DNA of 64,000 nt. Origin: Aselliscus stoliczkanus (taxonomy: Eukaryota; Chordata; Mammalia; Chiroptera; Hipposideridae). Of the stretch, positions 57,288 through 64,000 are shown piece after piece. The notes under the pieces are model-generated. The model worked only from the letters and a program-made list of their open reading frames with translations. It was not told where the DNA came from and made no database searches. A program made the position numbers and the translations under genes. Numbering within the stretch: the first letter of the stretch is position 1; each line of letters starts with the position of its first letter. The stretch is from assembly GCA_033961575.1 (NCBI GenBank), contig CM066736.1, positions 82,298,852 through 82,362,851 of the forward strand. Direction: 5' to 3'.

Positions 57288-58498
57288 CCTTTTAGAGTTT
57301 TAGAGTTGTAATGGGGTAAAAGACCAGGGAGAGACAAAATTAGAGAGGCAGAAATAAGAGAAGATTCTGGAAGGTCATGGAGGAAGGATGCATATGTCTG
57401 GGCCTGAAAATCTGAGGTATCCTGGGAAATCCTCAGCCTTCCACTTGGGCCCCCTGCCCACCGAAGGCAGCAGAACCTTTGCCAAGATTGGGAGACCAAG
57501 GAGCCTGGACTCCAGGTACCTGGGCTCCCCACCTTAGCCAAAGCCCAAGTACCCAACTTGACATGAAAGAATTGCTGAAATCTAAGATGTCATGAGGCTC
57601 TAGGCAACTACCTTTTTAAACAACACCTCGCGGGGCTTCAAGTGCTGAGGGCCCTCCCCAAAGGTCGTACTCTGCATAAGACTACTGGGTGCTTTCCAAC
57701 CCCTGAGGACCGCAAACACCAATATTTACTGAGATTGGATTTTTTTTTATCAGTGCCATGAGATCAAAGTTGTGTTTAAAGTGATGTTCCAAGTTGTGTT
57801 TAATTTATAAAAATCAAATGATGTGACATTTTTTGTGCACTTGGTTCTATGGGTACATACTCATATACACTAAAATTTATTCTTAAATTATTTGCACACA
57901 CCTGCCTATTGATTTGTTAGACACAGCTTAAGTTTTGATACTCCAGCTTCTCTCAATAACATTCAGGAACCCCCTTCCCCTCAGATGCCCCACTGTACTG
58001 CCCCCTCCAGCTCAGGTGGCCCTACTTGCTGGAACTGGCTCTTGCCTGAGTGGTTTAGGCTCCTGTTTCAATGGTAGATCCCTCAGGGGGTTGCTATTCA
58101 CTCCTCTGCATGTTTCCCACTAGCCTGTCCCTCCGCTATTATGTCATGTGAAGATTCCCTGCTCTGGACCCCAGCCCTAGAGACCCCAAGTCTTGCTTTA
58201 TCTTTTAAATGTCACATCAATTTGATCAACCCTAGCCCTTAACCTAGGGAGAGGGGACAGAGCTCTAAAAGGAAATCAAGGTTCAAATAAGTAGCCCAAA
58301 GTTACCCAGGGACAACAGGAAAGCCAGGAATATAAAGTCCATCTGGGCCCAAAGCTCGTAATCTTGCTTATATACCAAGCTGCCTTTACAACCCAGTGCT
58401 CTACACAGAGTCATACAATCAATGTTGATTAAATAGTTTTCAGTTACTTAGCGTGAAATTTGTAAGTCATGAAAAATACCAGAAACTCTTCATAAATA
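57286..58498. other. Unassigned sequence
   Basis: No clear repeat or exon. The 132-codon minus frame at 57158-57556 takes its C-terminal third from the microsatellite; the rest (57290-57556) has no recognised domain. Confidence 0.35.
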
Positions 58499-58499
58499 A

Positions 58500-58670
58500 T
58501 GAAAGAGCATGTGTCAGGTTCCAGTCTCGTTGTCGGGGAAGGCACATTGGGGCACAGAGTATAAATATGCACCCTCTTCTGTTACTAACTGGCAGCATGG
58601 TCTTCAGCAGGGCACTTAACCTCTCCGGATTTCAGTGATCAATTCTGCATAATGAGTATGTGTAACTAAG
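58500..58670 (+). mobile_element. MIR SINE fragment
   Basis: 'tgtcaggttccagtctcgtt', 'tgttactaactggcagcatg', 'cacttaacctctccggattt' in sense order. Confidence 0.65.
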
Positions 58671-59190
58671 TGGTCCCGAAGAACTTTTCAAACTTGTGAT
58701 TTCTGTAGCTCTTGCCCTAGCCAGTCTGTGATGCCCCAAACCAAGGACAACGTTCTGACCCTCGCAGGATCTTCCACTAAGCCTTCTTGGCCACGGATGG
58801 ATGCTCCTCAGAAGCAAAGTCATTTTCTGCTGGAAAGGACGGAATTTGTCTAGCTGCCAGCCAGAATATCTTCTATCTCCTTCCCTCCAAGAGCAAAACA
58901 AATCCATCTCTGTCACATGAATATTTCTTCCCTTCTCCCCAGACATAGCGACCTGGTCATCACACTACAATAACTTTTTGTTCTTTCACTCTTCGGTACA
59001 GTCAAGAGGGGCTCAAGCATAACTCAATATCTGTCACCTGGACAAGACGTGACATCATTTAAGCAATACTCTCGGAGTCCATTTCCTTCTTCCCTTCCTC
59101 TTTCTCTTCACCTTCTTTACTTTTCTCCCTGTCTTCTTTCTTCCTTCCTCCCTTCTATGCACTTGTTCTCACACATTTTCTGGAGTAGAG
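58671..59190. other. Unassigned sequence
   Basis: Includes a pyrimidine-rich stretch at 59080-59155. The 104-codon minus frame at 58632-58946 has no motif. Confidence 0.35.
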
Positions 59191-59194
59191 ATCC

Positions 59195-59490
59195 ACAGAT
59201 TTAAGTCCCTGCCTCCAAGGTGCTCAGAGTTCAGTGTGGGAGAGAGTTGAAACAGGAAGGAGTGCCCACTGCAGGTGTGGGCTGGGCAGAGGAGGGCAGG
59301 GTTAGGTTGTGGGGAGACTTGGGGGATGGCAGGTCTGAAAGGTTTCCAGGACACCTGGAATATTGAGATGGTGATAAAAGATAGGTGTTTGCCAGATTAG
59401 TGATAGTGCAATGGAGACAGGTCATACTTTCCAAGCAGAGAGTTCAGCCTACACAAAGGCACAGACAATCTTTAAGACAGAAGCACAGAC
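59195..59490 (-). mobile_element. L2 LINE fragment, antisense
   Basis: 'aaggtgctcagagttcagtg', 'ccaagcagagagttcagcct' and 'acaaaggcacagacaatctt' match antisense L2. Confidence 0.6.
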
Positions 59491-59689
59491 AGCAGGGACC
59501 AAAAAAGTAGGCTTTCATTCATACACAGCAGGGGGATGGCAGGGCTGCCCCTTTCAATCCTGCTCTCACCCCCAGAGAAAAACAGGTTTGCCCATAAGCC
59601 ACTTTCATTTTCTATATTTTTCTATTTTAAAAAAATGCACATATTTATTCTTGTGAAATCACATGTGCATGCACATGTGTGGGTGCATG

Positions 59690-59985
59690 TCATGTGAAAG
59701 ACTGAGGGACTTGACTCCAGTAATGAGAGGGGCCCACTTTCCACATGTGAGCTTATCCTGAGACATGCAGACCAGATATGGAAAAAGAGAGGCTGTGCAT
59801 TAAGGCAGGATTTGAACCCTGGTCTCTCTGTCTCCAGCAATGCATTCTTCCAGTTGCCAATGACCAGCTCTAGCTCCTGGAGAAGGTGAATGAACGCCTC
59901 TGAAATGCAGTCTCCTCATTTGTAAAACTGCAATAGTATGTATTCCTCACGACATGTTTGTGAGGATTTATGAAATGGTTGAACC
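59690..59985. mobile_element. Two MIR fragments
   Basis: An antisense piece to about 59830 ('ggcaggatttgaaccctggt') is followed by a sense 3' half from 59880 ('agtctcctcatttgtaaaac', 'gtgaggatttatgaaatggt'). Confidence 0.6.
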
Positions 59986-59999
59986 CAGCCAATAGAATC

Positions 60000-60453
60000 C
60001 TAATTCATCTCTCCACACTCACCCCTCCCCTCCTCTGTTGTATACCACCAGTGTGATCTTCACAAAATCCAAACCTTATTAGTTTCTTGCGCCTCCTATC
60101 TTCACATGCTTACAACTCCCATCAGGGTCATGTTCCTTTTAGGACAAATACCAAAGTCCCACCATGGCCAACAGAAGACTCAACTCAGACACTGTACTTT
60201 TGCCAAACCTTTAACATTTCCTTAAAGGATCCACGTCCCTCGTACCACTAGGCCTTTGCAGCCCTCCTGCTTAACTCCTACTCATCTGTCAGAGCCCACT
60301 CAAATGAGACAGCCTCAGGGAAACTTCCCTGGGGACTCGCAGGAACTTCCTAAGTGTTCATTTGGCACCAGATCACCTTCTTCTTAGCCCTTACCATGCT
60401 GCAATGTGTATTTGATTAATTCTGTCTGCCCACCAATTTTAAGGTCCATCATA
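60000..60453 (+). mobile_element. L2 LINE 3' region, left part of a split copy
   Basis: 'gtataccaccagtgtgatct', 'ggcctttgcagccctcctgc', 'tcagagcccactcaaatgag' and 'gggaaacttccctggggact' are sense L2. The copy continues after the mariner at 61697-61800 ('gtctggcacatagtggacat', 'tcaataaatatgatgaatga'). Confidence 0.85.
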
Positions 60454-60691
60454 TACAAGGTGTAATCAAAGAATACAGTGAATGTTTAAATTTTTAAAAA
60501 ATTATTACAGTAGAAGATACATTGCCATTAATCACCCTCAAAATACTTCCCCTTGCTTCAAACACACTTATCCCATTGTTCTTGCCACTTTCTGAAGCAG
60601 CTCTGGAAGTCCTCTTTCATGAATGTCTTTAGTTGGGCTGTTGTGGCTGCCTTGATGTCCTAAATTGATTCAAAATGTTTATCTTTCATGG

Positions 60692-60838
60692 TCATTTTGA
60701 CTTTGGAGAAGAGCCAGAAGTAGCACGGTGCCAGATCTGTTGAATAAGGTGGATGAGGACACACCATAATATTTTTATTTGACAGGAATTACCATACCAG
60801 AAGCGATGTGTGATGCGGGGCCTTTCCATTGTGATCAC
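60692..60838 (-). pseudogene. Mariner transposase remnant, left arm (family D)
   Basis: Part of the left arm. Its reverse complement matches the right arm's transposase tail, including the DNA for the PHPPYS block ('tgtgtcctcatccaccttat'). The N-terminal half of the gene is absent. Only short broken frames remain. Confidence 0.75.
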
Positions 60839-61019
60839 AAAATACAGTGAATGCTGTTGCCCTGTGCCATCCAATGGAAAGGCAGGGATCTTCAAAACAG
60901 GAAGTGTCACGTAGAACCTTAGTAACAATGTGACAAGTTGCGTCTTGTTCAGTGCAGTCAGTCAGGTGTGAGCTACAGTTGAGAGAAGGTGTGTTTTAAA
61001 TTGTGCTGTAAATCATCCT

Positions 61020-61290
61020 CCATCATGACAATGCTCCATGTCACACATCGCTTCTGGTATGGCAGTTCCTGTCAAATAAAAACATTACGGTGTGTCCTCA
61101 TCCACCTTATTCACTGGAGCTGGCAACGTGCTACTCCTGGCTCTTCCCCAAAGTCAAAATGATTCAGAACACAGAGGCAGTGCAACTAAAGACACTCATG
61201 AAAGAGGACTTCCAGAACTGCTTCAGAAAGTGGCAGGAACGATGGGATAAGTGTGCTCAAAGCAAGAGGGAGTATTTTGAGGGGGGTTAA
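61020..61290 (+). pseudogene. Mariner transposase C-terminal remnant, right arm (family D)
   Basis: A 66-codon open stretch at 61090-61290 reads PHPPYSLELA, where mariners have PHPPYSPDLAP, so both the P and the D of the motif are changed. It ends with QNCFRKWQERWDKC and REYFEGG. Upstream DNA 'catcatgacaatgctccatg' keeps the HHDNAP block. Not functional. Confidence 0.85.
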
Positions 61291-61310
61291 TGGCATTGTG
61301 TCTTTTACTG

Positions 61311-61313
<3 letters not shown>

Positions 61314-61356
<43 letters not shown>
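61314..61356. repeat. (TA)n microsatellite
   Basis: Run of TA between the mariner arm and the SINE tail. The SINE target site at 61309 onwards probably seeded it. Confidence 0.9.
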
Positions 61357-61365
<9 letters not shown>

Positions 61366-61461
61366 TTTAGGGCAGTGTCACTGGCCCTTATATGTGGGAC
61401 CCGAACCAGGGTCGCTGGCTTCCGAAGCCAGCGCTTAACCACCATGCCACTCGGCCGGCCC
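61357..61461 (-). mobile_element. Short head-only SINE inside the mariner
   Basis: Minus strand, about 95 bp with tail, same as 38196-38304: 'agggcagtgtcactggccct', B-box complement 'gggacccgaacc', and a GGCCGGCCC end. 'tgtaa(a)tatata' occurs on both sides (61309 and 61462), consistent with a target duplication. Confidence 0.85.
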
Positions 61462-61485
61462 TGTAATATATATGTATATATTTTT

Positions 61486-61645
61486 GTTGTTGTTGTTTTT
61501 TTTGTTTTTTTTTAGCTGAGCCCTCCTGCTACCTGTTGGCTGCTCAACGGCAACTCAGCTCGGGCTGGCATCGAACCGCCGTTGCTCAGAGCTCAGCTCG
61601 CACTCTTGAGCAAGCTCTTAACCAACTGAGCCACTCGGCCGGCCC
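61486..61645 (-). mobile_element. tRNA-derived SINE (about 145 bp type) inside the mariner
   Basis: Minus strand, nearly identical to 17257-17403: 'gctgagccctcctgctacct', B-box complement 'ggcatcgaaccgcc', 'ccactcggccggccc'. T-rich flank 'tattttt' on both sides is a probable short target duplication. Confidence 0.85.
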
Positions 61646-61696
61646 TATTTTTTTTTTTATTTAAACGTTCCCCATATTCTTTGATCACACCTCATA

Positions 61697-61800
61697 CATG
61701 TTAAACATAAAAGGTTTGTTTTGTTTACCATTTTAATCTTTACTCCTGATGTAGTGTCTGGCACATAGTGGACATTCAATAAATATGATGAATGAAGTTC
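61697..61800 (+). mobile_element. L2 LINE 3' tail, right part of split copy
   Basis: 'gtagtgtctggcacatagtg' and 'gacattcaataaatatgatg' with 'aatgaag', the L2 terminus, directly after the mariner's TA. Confidence 0.8.
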
Positions 61801-62200
61801 ATTAAGTGTTAGATTCCTTCTGCCTAATAGAGAGAGACAACATGTCAAGAGTCAGTGGTTACTGGTCATGTGTCTGAGTTTTACTTTGCAGATGGAGAAA
61901 CTCTACTTGGTTAGCATAAGCCCACATGGGGTCATTCTCAAAGAGACTGACTCATAGGGGACTGAAAAACGTAGATCAAAAGGTCAATATGTTTATCTGT
62001 AACAAGAGGACTATTGCTCATGTATCCTCTTTGCTAATTGTATATGATATGTGGACAAATCAGGAAGAGCAGAAGGAAGCAAAGGAGGAGGAGGAGAGAT
62101 AATAAAGTAGAAAAATACCAGCTTTTGTAATAATTTTTTAAAAATAGTGCCCCTATTAAGCACTTTACCTAACTAACAGTGATGAAGATGACAATGATAA
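61801..62200. other. Unassigned sequence
   Basis: A purine-rich stretch at 62060-62110; otherwise nothing recognised. Confidence 0.35.
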
Positions 62201-62204
62201 TTCC

Positions 62205-62640
62205 AACAATAAGAGTGAATAAGTAGCAATTGCATTCACTGAATGGTTACCAATTACCAAGCTTTCTACTAAGCACTTCAAGTCATTTCTTTATGACTCT
62301 CAACCCTATGAGACAGGTATGGATCGGCATCTTTGTGATAGTAGATGAGGCGATGGAAGCTCATAGAAGTTAAGCAAGTTGTCCATTGTCACACAGTTAA
62401 GAAGAGGCAAAGCAAAGGCTGAAAATGAGGAGTGATTACAGAATCTGAATGTTTTACCCAGTTTACTGGATTGTATTTATAACTCCTGGCTGAGTACCCT
62501 GACGAGTTACATAACCTCTCTTTGCTTTAGTTCCATGCTACGTAATAGAAATGCCAAACCCATTTCCCTGGGAGAATTCTGTGACAATTAAAAATGCTAC
62601 TGGATCGGAAAGTGCTTCGTTAACCATGGAGCACTTTGTA
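62205..62640. mobile_element. Two MIR copies in opposite orientation
   Basis: Antisense MIR to about 62460 ('tctactaagcacttcaagtc', 'ctcaaccctatgagacaggt', 'gttgtccattgtcacacagt') is followed by a sense copy from 62465 ('taactcctggctgagtaccc', 'cataacctctctttgcttta'). Confidence 0.75.
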
Positions 62641-62769
62641 GAGGTGAGGTGCTAGCATGACTGATATCACTGATTAAATGAGTGTTTGAAAGAATTTGGA
62701 TATTTTACATTGAAAACCTTGCACCCTATGTGTTTCTGTGTTGCTCCCAAGTCACTGGGAGAAAAAAGG

Positions 62770-62872
62770 ATGAATTGTTTACTATCTTACTATGTGCCAG
62801 CCACCATGCCTAGCACTTCACATGAATTATTTATTATACTTTCATATACATACATGTAATAATAACTATAAA

Positions 62873-62934
<62 letters not shown>

Positions 62935-63110
62935 CTTCTTAATTCTCACACCAATCCTATTGCTATTCTTGTTAGGCTGATAAGGAAGTTGAGACACAGA
63001 GGGCTAAGGAATTCACCTGTGGCCCCAGAACTAGGGGGTGATAGAGGACATTTCAAACCTGAGCAGCCCCAGACTTGACCCTTAATTACTACTCAGAGCT
63101 GCTGCCTCTC
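62770..63110 (-). mobile_element. MIR SINE split by a TA microsatellite
   Basis: 'ttactatgtgccagccacca', 'gcctagcacttcacatgaat', then (TA)n, then 'ttaattctcacaccaatcct', 'aaggaagttgagacacagag'. The repeat expanded inside the MIR. Confidence 0.75.
62877..62930. repeat. (TA)n microsatellite
   Basis: Uninterrupted TA run of over 50 bases. Confidence 0.95.
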
Positions 63111-63114
63111 TAAT

Positions 63115-64000
63115 CAGCAGAACAACAATTAAGCTGTTAAGATTTTCGACAGAGTGTACCGAAAAAAGTGCTGTTTATCCTTTTTAATGCAGTTTGCCTG
63201 ACACCCTTGGAAAACACATTGGATGAACCAATTTATCCTGACAAGAGGAGAGGAGTAATTAGTTAATGACAATTGATTTGGGCCTCCTCCGTCATCCGCA
63301 GGAGGCTGATAAATCTGTTGGCGTCCCTCTCCTCCATGGCCGCTCCTTTATTCATAACAAATCATCTCCTGTATGTGCATCGTTAGCTGGCAGCTATGTC
63401 TCCTCTCCTTTTACATTTGAGTTTACAATCACCATCAGCCTCATCTTGTGAAAGCAAAAGGAAGTGAAAGAAACAAAGCAGGAAAGGTAGGACCACCAAG
63501 CTGTTGAATAGGGAAAAACAAAACAGAACAAAACAAAAAAAACAGTCCATCAAAAGGCATTTTTATTTCATTGTCTTCAAACCAACCTTTGTGTGCTGTC
63601 AGTTCTGTTATTAGCCAGCTGTTTAGTTAACTGAAGTATCGATCTGCCTTTCACACATTCTTTGTCTGTGGGGAACAAGGGAAGGTGCTGACCCTTCCCA
63701 GGAAGCGCGGGTGACAGGTCTGTAATTTGATAATCGCTTGTTCAAGAAAGATTTCACTTTGTTCCTTGATGTACATCCCAGCAACTGGTGTGCTTTTGAG
63801 GCCTTTGATACTGCTGGCTTTTACCTCCCAAAAGCCTTGGTGCGGGATCAAGCCGGGTAATGCAAGAACCCTTTTCTTTCTGTTTGGCCTTTCTTTCGTG
63901 TTTTCTTATCAGAGATTAGATGTTACTGTGGTTTCAATGAAAATAATAGTAATAATAATAATAACCATTAAATATGATGTGGTTTTTGCAGAAAAGGAAA
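63115..64000. promoter_or_regulatory. Candidate conserved noncoding element
   Basis: Nearly 900 bases with no interspersed repeat, a contrast to the rest of the window. It contains homeodomain-type TAATTA (63256-63261), SOX-like ACAAT words, 'gataaatc' and AT-rich half-sites in otherwise balanced sequence. No long reading frame. A 61-codon frame at 63266-63451 is the only coding option and shows no known motif. Regulatory role is inference. Confidence 0.35.

Larger units (their letters stand above)
60456..61694. mobile_element. Foldback (inverted-repeat) mariner, family D
   Basis: Bounded by TA (60454-60455 and 61695-61696) with ends 'caaggtgtaatcaaagaata' and 'tattctttgatcacacctca'. Inside, 60502-60838 is the reverse complement of 61020-61318: both arms hold the same transposase C-terminal region, facing each other around a spacer of about 180 bp. 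The right arm lacks about 40-50 bases of the left. Two SINEs and a TA run have entered the right end. The element splits an L2. A transcript across it would fold into a long hairpin. Confidence 0.9.

Overview
This is a window of mammalian nuclear DNA: AT-rich, with no operons, packed with interspersed repeats (L1, L2, MIR, one MaLR-type LTR, mariner elements, tRNA-derived SINEs) and microsatellites. The young SINEs start with GGCCGGCC and carry tRNA-type B boxes. Together with several mariner families and 80-bp MITEs, they suggest a bat, perhaps a rhinolophoid; that is inference, and a perissodactyl (whose SINEs also start GGCCGGCC) is the main alternative to exclude. I found no host exon I can defend. 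Every long reading frame I could identify belongs to a mobile element, is antisense to one, or runs through low-complexity sequence. The window reads as intergenic or deep-intronic.

Layout. 1-14 kb: old L1, L2 and MIR fragments with CT, AT, GT and CA microsatellites. 14.0-14.4 kb: a solo MLT1-like LTR. 15.2 kb: an 81-bp palindromic MITE. 17.9-19.2 kb: a full-length but broken mariner (minus), whose internally deleted relative lies at 23.5-24.0 kb (plus). 27.9-29.2 kb: a second mariner family, about 1.29 kb, inserted in an L2 tail. Its ends match the 80-bp MITEs at 15.2 and 47.9 kb, so it is a plausible relative of their source. 32.2 and 56.6 kb: long (410-467 bp) composite SINEs. 33-39 kb: antisense L1 and L2 debris and a short SINE. 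39.48-47.31 kb: a 7.8-kb full-length L1 with a perfect 14-bp target-site duplication, a 2.5-kb 5' UTR starting with CpG-rich tandem monomers, and broken ORF1 and ORF2. 47.3-60 kb: the older repeat split by that L1, antisense L1, MIR/L2, CA-rich arrays and another mariner-type MITE. 60.0-61.8 kb: a nested stack in which an L2 is split by an inverted-repeat (foldback) mariner, itself hit by two SINEs. 63.1-64.0 kb: repeat-free sequence with homeodomain-like motifs, the best candidate for conserved regulatory DNA.

The elements form no pathway. What they record is a history: L2/MIR/L1M first, then mariners and their MITEs, then L1 and SINE insertions with clean target-site duplications. The strongest unusual items are the foldback mariner, the MADE1-like 80-bp MITE family, the L1 with a tandem-monomer promoter, and the long SINE with AATAAA plus TCTTT at its tail alongside head-only short forms.
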